Of a stretch of 64,000 nt of DNA, positions 50,301 to 60,658 are shown one piece after another (the first letter of the stretch is position 1; every line of letters begins with the position of its first letter). Source of the DNA: Amphibalanus amphitrite. Lineage: Eukaryota; Arthropoda; Thecostraca; Balanomorpha; Balanidae. The translations under genes were made by a program, and so were the position numbers. The stretch lies in contig NW_024881990.1 of assembly GCF_019059575.1 (NCBI RefSeq), positions 1-64,000 on the forward strand, in the 5' to 3' direction. The notes under the pieces were generated by a model. It was not told where the DNA came from. It ran no database searches and saw only the letters and a list, made by a program, of their open reading frames with translations.

Positions 50301-53300
50301 ATAACAATACCACAAATAACTAGACAATACCCACACTCATATCATGATAGCTTGGAGTGAAAAATAGCTCAACCATCCCCGCCCAGCAGTGATGTTGCAC
50401 AGCGTACCTGTCCGAATGGGACGTCGAGCTCGACCCTGATCTGGCTGTCGATGTACGGGTCCTCCTGGATGACCACGGAGACGGTGTCGCGCGCCGTGGC
50501 GCCCTGCTCGTCGGTGACGGTCAGGTGGAACCGGTACAACCCGGCGACCATGTCCACCAGCTGGTGGACAGAGCGGGGGAGGAGGGGTGTCAGGTGGAAC
50601 CGGTACAACCCGGCGACCATGTCCACCAGCTGGCGAGCGGAGTAGGGAGGGTCACCGTAGGAACAGGGGGTCATGTGCACCACCAGAGGGCTACGGGCTA
50701 ATTACGTATTATGCGTGACTGGGTATACTTCGTGCATTACTGTTAAGAAGTGCAGGATTTTGGTGAAAGCTGACGCTCAGTAATACATACCGTAAAAATC
50801 AATATAGTTATCAGTAAACCATAAGACAAAAAAAGTCCGAGGTAACTGAAATGCAAGGGATCGCGGCTAGCCAATCGGGCAATACAGCTCTAAAAGAAGA
50901 ACAACGACAAAAGACACCCCTAACGCCGTACCAACATGCAATCATTTTTCACTGCTCTGACTTTCCTAACTACACGTCCCGCTAGACCCCTAGCCTTTGC
51001 TCTCATACTTCCCTTGCACCACTCCCACTCCTCATTAACAGGGAGCAAACCGCATACAAGTCCCCGCCTCCTCACCTGCAGCGAGCAGGCCGTGTCCGTA
51101 TCGCCCACCACCCGGCCGGCGGCCAGACTGCTGCCGTCCCTGCTCCACTTCCAGCTGACGATACGGACGTCGTCCGATGACCGGGAGCCGTTCAGGGTGA
51201 CCACAGAGACGGGCAGGTGCACCGTCAGGTCACCGCCAGCGTCCGCCACCGGCGGCGCGTTCGTCGCTGGAAGGAGGGGGGGGGGGGGCAGAGTGGTTAG
51301 ACATACCAGTGACGGTGCATCTGTTAGGTACTGGGATTGTCTGATGATTGAAATATGAGTGACAACTCACGGTAAGCCCAAACACTGCATGAGGACTCCT
51401 CCTCTTGAGATTTCTATGCGCATTAGTTGTTTAGTCTCAACTATTACCTGGTACCGCTATTATATTTTGTTCTGTTATATCATTGGCAAATACAGTATCA
51501 CCCTCTCACCCTCATAAAACGATAAATACAGACTATACCCCACACAAGACACTTAACCCGCGCCCCGTTGGGCTCTGCCGAGCAACGCGCCCGGTTGGGG
51601 GGGGGGCCATTTTGGCCCCCCCCCCCCCCTAAGATCTCGAGAACCACGCAACATAGCGACAAGCGGTAAACGGCGTTGGATAGCCCCAACGGGGAACTAT
51701 CTTGTGACCCAATTTTATTGACCTAGGTCAAACCGATGACGTCACAGGTCAGGTCAAAGGTCCAATTTTCACCGTTTACGGGCACTTCAAGAAATGCGTT
51801 GTAAAATCGAGTAAAATGCATTTCATTGAAAATCATCGATGGGGAAATGTTCTTCAAACACATATTTTGCTATTTGAGGTCACTGATACCAGGTCAGGTC
51901 ACAGAGGTCAGGTCACGGGGGGGTCACAATATGAAAGTGTCGTGTGATACATGTTTTATGGTCCATTTTACATGACAAATGCGATTATATGGGTCAGGCA
52001 GCCTTTGGGGCCAGCTTAGATCACGTTTTGGTCAAGGTCAGGTCAAGGTCAGGTCAAGGTCAGGTCAAATTAGGTCAAATTTCAAAGTTAATATTTTTGC
52101 ATAAAATGGGTATCGAATCGATGCAGCTCGTCACGGGGAGTTCAATGGTGGTCTTTGTTTTGCCGTACGAGGTCTAGAATTGCTAAAAATTGAGTTCAAA
52201 AATTTGACGTCATCATTTTTGAACAGTTTTTTCGCTATAACTTGGCCAAAAAACGAGATATCGATCTGAAATTTGGTATGTATATAGAAGAGCGCTGGGA
52301 CTATCACATATATTCCGGTTTTTTCGAAATTCGGAAAATTTTTGGATTTTTTCAAAGTTTTTCTAAAAAAATAATTTTTTGATTTTTTTTGGTCAAAAAC
52401 CAAAAATTTTGAAAATCCGAGATAGCAGTTTTGTAGCGCCGCCTTTTGTCTACTAGACCATATAAAGAACTTTGAAATTGCTTGATAACTGTAGATTTGG
52501 TGAGCGTTTCAAGATTGCATGTTTTTTGCTCATTTTTGCTCGAACATGACCTCAGTTTGACCTCAATAACTCCTGACCTAAGGTGACCTAAGACTTGAAA
52601 TTTGGTGTGAAGGTGTCAAATTGATGCCCGGGAAGGTACTGAAAATTTGGCGGCGCTGCGCGCCGCCGTTTTCTTGCTATTCAGGAAAAACCACAGGGGG
52701 GGCCAAAATGGCCCCCCCCCCCAACGGGGCGAGAGTTAACAGGACGAAGCCGCCCATCCTTCAATCGGTGTAAAGCAAGTCAGCCCCGAACCGTGTATTG
52801 TACACGAGCAGCTCACCCACCCTGGATGACGGTGACGTTGGTCAGCGCGCTGCTGTTGCTGGCGTCGTCCCAGACGGTCAGACGGAACACGTACAGGCCG
52901 CGCGTCAGAGACGTGGCGTTCGCCACCGGCTGCGTCGAGTTGACGATCTTGGAGGTGGTCGGGCCGCTGCGACAAAAAGATGGGGACGATATTAGGTGCA
53001 GTCAGATGCAGTTGCTGCCTGACTGGCGTCCGCAGGATAAGGGTGTCAAAAAATGTTGTATGAGCTTCCAACGCGCCATGAACAACAATCCAAAACATGT
53101 TATAGAATAGGTGGAGTCTGCGGGATTTAATAATGATCCTATTCGGATCCAGCACCACCTGACCTCCACTGATTCTGGACCGACTCCGACGTCCTGTTCT
53201 CCGGCCGCTAGTGGCGCACCCGCAGCTAAATTCACGGCGGCCCCTCAGAGCCTTCCTCCCACGGCAAGCAGACCACTGCACCCACCACTTACACACCCAT

Positions 53301-56300
53301 GACCCAGCTGACCACGAACTATCCATAGCTCCCGGTAACCACACCAAATTGTGCTCAGCTGGTGAACTTCCTTATCGCGCACTGACCCACCTGATCTGCT
53401 CCCAGAGCCAGCTGGTGACACGCAGGTTGTCGTGGCTGCCGGAGCCGTCCAGAACGGCCCAGGTGCGCGGCAGCGTCAGCGTCTGATTCTTGCCCGCCAC
53501 GGCTGTTGAAAGACGCGAGACGTAAAGTTTCAGTGCACATAGTTAGTGAAACGACATAACACAGGCTGGGGGATGTCGCCAAGAGAACACAGATTACAAG
53601 TCACAGCTATGCGAGTCAACACATGATTCCAGACACAGATTCCAGAGAGAAAATGAAACGGATGGCTGGAGTTGGACTTCCATGAAATGCATTTGAGACT
53701 GAAGAAAAGCAAGCAATTTCAATGAAAATCACTATATAAAGTGTCGCCACAAAACGTTTCCATTTTCTGGAGGCGATAGTGACCACTGCGTGTCAGTTTC
53801 TTCCTCACCGGTTGGAGGAGTGTTGGGCTGCGATTTCACCACCACCAGCACACTGTCCGTGCTCGTATGCTCGGCCGAGTCGGTCACCTTCAGTATAAAC
53901 TCGTAGACGCCCTTCTCAAGGTTGGACAGATGCAGAAACGGTTTGTGGGTATCCTGTCAACAATCCGATAAACATTAAAACCATCGCCGGAGACTGACTC
54001 GGAGAATTCCGCTCCCACATGATGAAGGCTGCAACACAGCTTTAATATTTACATTTCTAATATAGCAAGAGTCCATACAGGGTTCAATTTCCACCTCCTA
54101 TCGAGTGGAAGGTACAGATTGAATACGACCTTATGATACGGACAGACCACCGTCGCTACTTGAACTGTGCTATCAACTAGGTCAGCGCATCAAGCACAAG
54201 GAAAGCCTAGACTTTAAACCACCTACGTTGTAATGCTGTGATCGGTAATCATCAAGGAAAAAAGGAAATAAAATGATTTAAAGAAAAGGAAACAGCCATT
54301 GCATATAGCGCCTGCGAAGTGCGAGTGTGAAAAATACAGACGTGCTTCATGTAAGATGACGATCATTAACGATGACCCACGATGCAGTTATGCGAATTGT
54401 GCCGTAATTACCTGCATATCGACGGCTCTATCCTCAGAGCCCGGTGCCTTGGTCCACTCGTACGAGACAATGCCCTTGTCGTCTGTGCTGGCGTTTCCGT
54501 ACAGTGTTACTGCATTCTGCCGCAGAGAATGGGTAGAAATGTAGCGGGTTAACTGAGGACACGATATCGGGTTGATAAGCAGCATAGCATCTTCATCGAT
54601 TATTCCCCGATTAAAATATTTGAGCTTAGGGCAATTACCTACTCATCACATGTCGCCAGTGCGTTCGACTCGTACCGTGGCCCATCTAAGGCATCAATGG
54701 AACGAGGCCATCGCCACAGTCTACTAGACACAAACATCGGTCCCATTCCATTTCATAGCTATTCCATTTTATAGCTATCAACGACTCGCTCTCAGAGCCG
54801 TTATCGTCAGTCTTAGCCCGAGTCAGCAACACTTACTAAATGACCAGTGACCAGAGTACACAACACTGCTGAGAGCGTTGCCTCGGCCAACATAAACTTC
54901 AATAACACACTGACTTTTCTTTACATGACAACTACAGATATATTCGTGATATATTCTATATATAGACATAGATATATCTTAAAGATAGCGACTGAGCATC
55001 AAAGGGCGACTCACCGTGGGCAGGTAGACGACCACGTCTTCGCCTGCGTTGGCCTGTGGCGCATAGTCGACCTCCTTCAGCACTATGATGTGCGCGTCCG
55101 CGGAGGAGCTCAGATGTTCGGCGTCCTCGACCGTCAGCCTGCGGCACACACAACGTGAAATTAACAATACAGCAAGCATTTACACAGGCATTTATATTTT
55201 GGTTGGTGCCTTGCAAACACCGGCAGCTGCCTGTCCGAACGTGGTCTAGACAGGGCACATGCATTTCATAGCACACACTAATTCTGTGAGAAATTTGATG
55301 TGTAACAAGTCTTGCTCACAGACATCATTCAAGGGCAGCACAATCAAATTGATCAGAATCAGTTATAAAACAAAACACATACTTTTTAATGGATCACTGC
55401 GGGCTACAAGCACTGATAACTTCTACCCTGACTAGGCCTGAGCTACTTCTCGGGTTCTATGGAGCTTTCTATCTCTCCCACTAACGGCGCAGTCGGTAGT
55501 GGGAGACTCCATACGGCCAAAACTGACCGTATGGTGTAGTTGCCGGGCGTCAGGTTCTCCAGCTGCAGTGTGGCGGCGCGCGGCAGCTCCTGTCCGGGCC
55601 AGGTCAGCGGTGCCGCCACCACCTCCCAGTTGTAGACCAGCTGGTCCGACGGCAGATCGTCAGTCGAGTCGGATCCCTCCAGCAGCGCCTTCGAGTTGGG
55701 CAAGTAGAGCGTCTGGTTGACCGGCGAGACCACGGCCACCGGCGGCTGGTTCACCCGGGGAGCTGGCAGCGGCCGAGCACAGAATGGTCAGCAGAAGGCC
55801 GAACACTGAATGGTCGGAGGGACTCGGGGAGAAAGAGGTCGTACCCGCGGCAGATGTATGATCATATACAGCTACTTCGCTGTCTTTATGAATAAATATC
55901 TCGTCTCTTCACGTCAGTCTATTCGTTCGCCTATGTCTTCGTTCATCTGCCCGTCCGTTCACTTCCATTTCAGTCCATCTGTCCGTCCTCTCACCTTCCA
56001 GTCAGTCCATCTGTCTGTCTGCCCCTATTCGTCAGTCCGTCCGTTCGTTAAAGTTCGTTTGATCATTTGTCCGTCCTGTCACTCTTCAGTTGATCAGTTC
56101 GTCCGTTCTTATCCGCCCGTCTGTCCGTTTCTATCGAGCATTTCGTTCGTCCGCTGTTTCATATACGTGTCTATCCACCCGCCTGTTCCTCCACTCATGC
56201 GTCCACTCGTTCGTCCGGCCTTCAGTCACTTCTTTCATCTGTTCGTCCTCCTTCCTCATTCTGTCCTTCCATTATACTCTAAATCCATCCATATCCTCCC

Positions 56301-57820
56301 GTATCCCGCGGCTCACCAGGTTTAACGGTGACATTGGCCACGGTCCTTCCCAGGGAGTGACGTCCCTCCACATCCAGCTGGAACACGTACACGCCGGCGG
56401 TGAGGTGCCGCAGCTTGAACTGCGCCTGGGCTGCGTCACTCATGGACGCTCCGTCTGCCACCGGGGTGGATACCTCCGGTAGCAGCTGCCACATGTAGGT
56501 GTATGACTCGCCTGGCCGCGGGGAGGAGGTCAGGTCAGTGAGGTAAACATGGTGTACTTGTGAGTCAGATAACTAGTGAGAAATGCAACGAAAAAAAAAC
56601 TTCAGTTTGAGCGTCGTACGCTGTCATACGACAGAGTCGGGAGGAGCACGAAATAAGCGAACACAAACAGCTTTGTGCCCGCGTTATAACCCTCCAATCC
56701 ATGGACAACGATTGACTGCCTGCCAGCCTCATGACCAATGGAACACTCGAGACATCTCAGCCGCTCCTTACCGTCTGCCGGCGGCGGGTCGACGACCGCC
56801 TCCAGCTGGACGTCACTCTCCGGCAGCGTGATGGTCTTGTTGACCACACGGACGGCCAGCGGCGCTGCCGTGGAGACGGTGGGCGGCGGTGGCTCGGTGG
56901 AGGCGGCGGCGGCGGCCGGCGGGCCGCACTGGCCGCCCTCCCCCAGCACCTGACCCGGCGGACACCGGCACACGCCCGCCTCCGGCCGGTCGGGCAGCGG
57001 CTCGCACTGCTGTGACGGCGGGCAGGCGGCGCTCACAGACGGCTCGCACGGCTGGCCGGTGGCGTCCCGGGACGGAGACGGTGGGGGTGATGCAGACGAA
57101 CTGTCGCTGGGGAGACGGACAGACAGACACAGTTCAGTCAAGAGCTGGGAATACGGAGATCATGCACAGGCGTACCAATTTGCAAACTAAAGCGAACAGC
57201 GGTTATGGTGTAAAATGTACATGAAATAGACTCAGCACATTCATTCATTCTTAACAAAACAGTATAGAATAGAAAAGTGGCATATACCTTGGCCCTAACT
57301 CAGGTGCCTAACTGAGGTGCATCGTTTCTTATTTGAGGGCAAATACCCACAACCTCTCTGCATTTTTTTTTTGGGGCCTTAGGGTGCATCAACAGCAGTC
57401 ATTAACCCCAATCCCTCCAGTCCAGCTCACCTGGCCAGCAGAGCGGCAGTGGCCGGCAGCTCAGCGGCAGACATCTCCCAGCTGATCAGCCATATCTTCT
57501 GCTTGTGACCGCGGTGACGCTTAGGTAGTGTCACAGCCATCCCGTCCACAGGCCAGCAGCACACACTCGTCCCCTTCCAGAACAGCCAGCCGGCAGCGGG
57601 GCTGACCGCAGCACAAGTGGGGACAGCTGGTAGTAGCTGAGGCTGTGCTGATGTTGGCTAGCTTCGTCAGGCTCGGCGAGGTGAGATCAAGACGGCGACC
57701 TGATTGAACGGCCGCTGAGCAGCCGGCTGGCAGAGGGGTCTCTGTGACTGAACTGGCAGCTAGGGTGGTCTGTGCCCCAGACAGTTGGCAGCTGGCAGCC
57801 AGCAGCAGGCAAAGCCACAT
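47209..57820 (-). CDS. KIAA0319L: KIAA0319-like protein (MANSC + five PKD domains, single-pass membrane protein)
   Basis: Coding exons in transcription order: 57431-57820, 56772-57106, 56317-56511, 55528-55762, 55015-55138, 54412-54516, 53809-53953, 53391-53502, 52821-52966, 51076-51266, 50408-50560, 49775-49951, 48811-49030, 47774-47965, 47209-47372. Every junction is GT-AG and all phases match from exon 2 to the stop. The sum is 2884 nt, one base more than a whole number of codons, because of an apparent frameshift in exon 1; the intended product is about 960 residues. Order: signal peptide, MANSC, low-complexity Cys-rich linker, five PKD domains (about 205-705), a conserved region, a Cys-rich EGF-like part with CDRFWTENFFKR, a membrane segment beginning WSVLYVIII, and a basic tail with an acidic SETDSESEPLFE. 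The CDxFWxENF and WSVLYVII motifs are diagnostic of KIAA0319/KIAA0319L, glycoproteins of the plasma membrane and Golgi-endosome route. Human KIAA0319L is also the AAV receptor. Confidence 0.93.
47774..47965 (-). CDS. KIAA0319L: KIAA0319-like exon 14: transmembrane segment
   Basis: Encodes WSVLYVIIISFSLVVALGVA with further hydrophobic residues (about 846-868), a basic RRRCG stop-transfer and YTPVSDPEG. The donor CCAAAA|GTAGGT is chosen over a GTGTCG four bases further on because only the first keeps phase with the last exon. Confidence 0.93.
48811..49030 (-). CDS. KIAA0319L: KIAA0319-like exon 13: EGF-like Cys-rich region
   Basis: Starts at MLPGVSVVSALRAHL after CTACCTCAG and ends AACTGTG|GTGAGT. 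Encodes CQNPCSGHGRCDETTRLCVC followed by DRFWTENFF, the family's juxtamembrane motif. Its acceptor and first 14 coding bases recur 68 bp upstream. Confidence 0.93.
49085..49125. repeat. Duplicate of the exon 13 acceptor region
   Basis: ACACCGGGCAGCAT at 49085-49098 plus the neighbouring TTGAGGTAGAG copies ACGCCGGGCAGCAT and CTGAGGTAGAG at 49017-49041 (offset 68 bp). The AG acceptor is altered to AA in this copy (plus-strand CT to TT). Confidence 0.8.
49775..49951 (-). CDS. KIAA0319L: KIAA0319-like exon 12: post-PKD conserved region
   Basis: A 59-codon exon, phase 0 at both ends: starts WTQAQQEALVRKVALLVPSS and ends KPQIK at a GTCAGT donor. Its first about 50 nt and acceptor are duplicated 88 bp upstream. 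Confidence 0.9.
49952..50070. repeat. Duplicate of the exon 12 acceptor region
   Basis: About 88 bp upstream of exon 12, a diverged copy carries the same CTGCGCCTGGGTCCACTG string, including an intact-looking acceptor and about 50 nt of exon-like sequence, but no donor. Confidence 0.85.
50408..50560 (-). CDS. KIAA0319L: KIAA0319-like exon 11: PKD 5, second half
   Basis: Begins LVDMVAGLYRFHLTVTDEQG after TCCACCAG and ends GGACAG|GTACGC. The first 40 bases plus acceptor are repeated 69 bp upstream in the intron, so a second acceptor with identical downstream exon sequence exists at about 50630. Confidence 0.9.
50561..50655. repeat. Duplicate of the exon 11 acceptor region
   Basis: A 69-bp tandem duplication: TCAGGTGGAACCGGTACAAC starts at 50521 (exon) and 50590 (intron copy). 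The intron copy ends in CGCTCGCCAG, a usable acceptor. Confidence 0.92.
51076..51266 (-). CDS. KIAA0319L: KIAA0319-like exon 10: PKD 5, first half
   Basis: Encodes NAPPVADAGGDLTVHLP, VVTLNGSRSSDD and a following WKWSRDG. Donor CTGCAG|GTGAGG, phase 0. Confidence 0.92.
51557..52735. mobile_element. piggyBac-type TTAA element C inside intron 9 of the KIAA0319-like gene
   Basis: TTAA at 51553-51556 and 52736-52739. Left TIR CCCGCGCCCCGTTGG; the right copy has two changes near its tip. GCGCCCGGTTGG is repeated at about 51587. The subterminal palindromes are G-run/GGCCATTTTGGCC/C-run on the left and GGCCAAAATGGCC on the right. It makes up about 1.18 kb of the 1.55-kb intron. AGGTCA arrays lie at 51891-51915 and 52030-52080. 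Confidence 0.82.
52821..52966 (-). CDS. KIAA0319L: KIAA0319-like exon 9: PKD 4, second half
   Basis: Acceptor TTTGTCGCAG, donor CCAGG|GTGGGT. Encodes SLTRGLYVFRLTVWDD. Its donor is only 85 bp from the end of the TTAA element in the next intron. Confidence 0.92.
53391..53502 (-). CDS. KIAA0319L: KIAA0319-like exon 8: PKD 4, first half
   Basis: Encodes QTLTLPRTWAVLDGSGSHD and VTSWLWEQI. Acceptor TTCAACAG, donor ATCAG|GTGGGT, phase 2. Confidence 0.92.
53809..53953 (-). CDS. KIAA0319L: KIAA0319-like exon 7: end of PKD 3
   Basis: Acceptor TTGACAG, then LSNLEKGVYEFILKVTDSAE; donor ACCG|GTGAGG in phase 1. The NTPPT linker to PKD 4 lies at the end. Confidence 0.92.
54412..54516 (-). CDS. KIAA0319L: KIAA0319-like exon 6: PKD 3 core
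   Basis: A 105-nt exon, phase 0 at both ends, encoding NAVTLYGNASTDDKG and VSYEWTKAPG. Donor CAG|GTAATT. Confidence 0.92.
55015..55138 (-). CDS. KIAA0319L: KIAA0319-like exon 5: end of PKD 2, start of PKD 3
   Basis: Begins LTVEDAEHLSSSADAHIIV and ends in QANAGEDVVVYLPT at a GTGAGT donor, phase 0. Confidence 0.92.
55528..55762 (-). CDS. KIAA0319L: KIAA0319-like exon 4: PKD 2
   Basis: Opens PRVNQPPVAVVSP and includes LYLPNSKALLEGSDSTDD and LENLTPGNYTIR, a nearly complete PKD domain. The donor ATACG|GTCAGT lies in an 8-bp stem (see findings). Confidence 0.92.
55905..56285. repeat. Degenerate pyrimidine-rich repeat in intron 3
   Basis: Irregular GTCC, TTCG and TCTG tetramers (GTCCGTCCGTTCG, CATCTGTCCGTCC). 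The 171-codon open frame here has no protein-like features. Confidence 0.7.
56317..56511 (-). CDS. KIAA0319L: KIAA0319-like exon 3: rest of PKD 1
   Basis: Acceptor GCGGCCAG, donor CCTG|GTGAGC. It encodes the YTYMWQLLP strand and the LTAGVYVFQLDV signature that ends a PKD fold. Confidence 0.9.
56772..57106 (-). CDS. KIAA0319L: KIAA0319-like exon 2: Ser/Pro linker, Cys-rich segment, start of PKD 1
   Basis: Starts after CTCCCCAG in phase 2 and ends CAGACG|GTAAGG in phase 1. It encodes a Ser/Pro-rich stretch, a six-cysteine segment (CEP...CPPSQQCEP...CRCPPGQ...CGPP), then the first beta strand of PKD 1. A second acceptor-like CGACAG lies six bases downstream in the same phase. Confidence 0.88.
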
Positions 57821-57832
57821 TGCTGCTTGACA
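57431..57832 (-). CDS. KIAA0319L: KIAA0319-like exon 1: signal peptide and MANSC domain, with apparent frameshift
   Basis: The ATG at 57820-57818 opens MWLCLLLAASCQLSGAQ, a clear signal peptide. Bases 57821-57832 after a TTGTTGCAG acceptor look like 5' UTR, so at least one upstream noncoding exon is expected. The MANSC cysteines follow (CPHLCCGQPRC, then CVLLACGRDGC). The frame then meets TAA at 57523-57521, yet one frame over the sequence continues without stops to a GTGAGC donor at 57430 with the phase that exon 2 needs. An extra base between about 57515 and 57530 would explain this. Confidence 0.85.
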
Positions 57833-58358
57833 CTGCAACAAGGCAGGATCTGGTCAGTTATTGCCTACCTACCAGAAAAATTAGATAGGTGGTAAAAGAT
57901 ACCACACCACACTTCAAAACAATGAAAACATAGTGGCAAAAATGACAAACCACAAGAGCCTGAAGTCATATCTGCTTTCTACCATGCGAGTTCCACCAAT
58001 GAGACACCAGGAAATTACAGCATGCTGATAAAAGAAAAAAGCCAGCAAACAGCCATCTGTAAATTCATGAGACCATTCACTGACAATCAACAGGGGACAT
58101 ATTGCTGATTTCCATGCAGTATTTAATGCATATCTTGCCTCTTCCTTGCGGTGTTTGGGCTTCTATAATTAGTATGCAATGTTTCTGCCATTATTTGGTC
58201 ACATTACAGTTCATGTCTTTTTAGTCCTAAATGGAGTCATAATAGCAATAGTATGTCATGACCCACAGCAAATGGGTAACTATTATCTGCAGTCCAGGCA
58301 CCAGTCAGAATACACATTTTTACTTGTCATTCTGATTCAGGCTTGCAGGCCCTTACCT
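57833..58358. other. Upstream of the KIAA0319-like start exon
   Basis: AT-rich with no coding signal. It should be 5' intron or 5' UTR sequence of the minus-strand gene. Confidence 0.4.
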
Positions 58359-59098
58359 CAGTTGGGGAAACTACGAGGCGAAGATCCAAAAATTGATCAG
58401 CCAATCAATGGCTGGAGTGGGTGGGGGCTGGGGCGATGACCATATATGGTCATAAAATCAGAAAACTTCCTCTTTTCCATGGATCCTAGCATTCAAATAA
58501 AAAATAGGGCATTATAATGTTTTTAACCACACAAGGCCTACACTCACTCGGTGCACAATGCACTGGCCGCTCTAAATCACAGAGTTAGGACAAGGTCAAA
58601 CAGTGATTGGCAAATATGGCGGATTGAAACAGACGTGCCAAAAAATGTAAGCACCACCATGGTTTTAAAATGTCATTAATTTCATTATTTTGCATATTGT
58701 TTTTCCAATTCAAATTGTGGTTAGATTATCATTTTAAAACTACATATCTTTATTTATTGTAATGAAATTAAATCTTATAACAATTTTCTTTCAAAATATC
58801 AATCCATTTATGGAATGGCCAGCTGATTGTGACGCCCACAACCCGCAGAAAAGCTGTTTTTCTATCATCATTTTGGAGTGAATTCGTCAAATTTAATTGA
58901 ATCACGTTAATTCTTAGTGGGAAATGGAAGCCTTTTCTCCGATAAGTGGACGGGATACCGCAAGTACAGGCAGGTTATACCGTTTTTCACGGCCGTGTCC
59001 CGTAGAAGCGAGGGCTGCATTTATGCCCATATATGGTCATCAAAAGTCCATTTATTGACCAATCCATTTTTATCTTCGCCTCGTAGTTTCCCCAACTG
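58359..59098. mobile_element. DNA transposon remnant with 27-bp TIRs and 4-bp duplication
   Basis: ACCT flanks both sides (58355-58358, 59099-59102). TIRs start CAGTTGGGGAAACTACGAGG and are identical for 27 bp. An inner CCATATATGG motif occurs near both ends. A 4-bp duplication would suit Chapaev or Sola types; no transposase is present. Confidence 0.85.
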
Positions 59099-59102
59099 AC
59101 CT

Positions 59103-60658
59103 TCATAACAGAAGACTGCCAATTTCAGTGCATGCAGTATGTACATAATTTGGGATATTTTAGAAGGCGGGCGGTAGGTCGGTTAATGACTCCACATCCT
59201 GATCATAAGCAAGCAAACAAGCTGATCTCTAACATGAAAGGTTACTTAAACTTCCATGCAAGCTTCCATGCATCAAAAAACATTAAAATAATTAAGAATA
59301 ACTATGAATCTCACCATCTCTCATTCTTCAAGCAGCAGCACAGTTTAATCTCACACAAATTTGGCGCATGGGAGTCAAAATAATCACTGGTATGCGGCAT
59401 TCCTGACGCAGTCAAAATAAGTGTTTTCAAGAATATCAGTATTTCTTTAAGTACCATACTTTTTCGCTTTTAGTTTTAATCTTTTCAACAGAATTTTCGA
59501 ATGATCAGAGATAAATTTAAATGATCAAAAACCCAGAAAAGTAACAAATTTTTAATTGCAATTTATACGTAATCCCTCAATGTTTTTGGTTACCGCTAGG
59601 GGCCGACCTTACTTTTGTATATTTCGAAGTCCATGATACCGGTTGTAAATGGCGAGCGTTGTGTGTGTCGACACGGTGTTGGAGTGCCCCAGTGACCCAA
59701 TTTTCGCTCTCGACCGGGAATAACGAAAGAAAAAGTAATGACCGTCTCGTTTCCACGCTTAATAGCTATTGTGTAATGTTATGATGTTTGGTTTGTGCTG
59801 AATTGCGGTTGGTTTTAAGATGTACGTGCATTTCTTTGTAGACACGCCTCAAACAGCAAACTGAACGTTGCTGAACTAGGTTGCAGGCAGGGACGGCATG
59901 ATGATCGTGTTAAAATCCCTTTGAATTGCTTCTGTTGGTTTTCTGCATGTTGGATATTGTCTTTCAATCTGAGCTATTATTTAGCTTGGTTGTGGATAAA
60001 TACCAAATTTGTATGTGCACTTTACTTCCTTCCTGGATGTCTTTTGGGGTTGCCATGCATTGTTTTGCATCCCCATGGCTTATCTATCTTGATCTCATGA
60101 TTTGAATTTTGAAGATTCATGATAACCTTGGCAACAAGTGCTGAATTTTCCCTTTCTTGTGAGATGGTGTAACTGGTGTTTGTCTGAAATCTCATTACTG
60201 CATTAACACAAGTGCCAACATTTTTATTGATTTATTTTTATTACTGCTCTTTGCTTTGAAGGATGAATCAATTTGATGTCCTGCTTTTCCTTTTCTCGGT
60301 GAAGCATGCAGTGGTAATAGTGATAAAGTGTAATAATCATTATTTAATCTTAAATTTAAGTTATATGCCCAATTCCAATCAACCTGCATAGGCAAACATG
60401 CATGATATATTTTACAACTGTATGTCAACACAAGGTTTATACAATAGTTAATATTTAATTCAGCTTTAAATCTGGATAAGTCTCATCATCATTTTTGGGG
60501 ATATCATGAGAGTGAAAGCAAGCTGCCCTTGCAAGCTGCTGACTTCATGGTGCTTTATGTTTGGTTCTGGTCTTCATTCAAGGTCACTGCGGCTGCGGCT
60601 GTAGCCTAATCTGCCGGCTCTGTCGGTCTGCTGACGTCCCCCCTCCCCCCCCCCTCAG
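59103..60658. other. Space between divergent genes; likely promoter region
   Basis: The minus-strand KIAA0319-like gene and the plus-strand 60.7-kb gene face away from each other, so their 5' UTR exons and promoters should lie here. An AAATGGCGAGCG string at about 59647 resembles a YY1-type start-site motif. No exon is defined. Confidence 0.35.

Noticed and set aside
55810..56325. 171-codon plus-strand frame rich in SVRP/CPSV
   Set aside because: Translation of a degenerate pyrimidine repeat in an intron of the opposite-strand gene.
57821..57841. Upstream extension of the KIAA0319-like N-terminus
   Set aside because: The extended frame starts on TTG and crosses a good TTGCAG acceptor; the ATG at 57820 begins the signal peptide cleanly.
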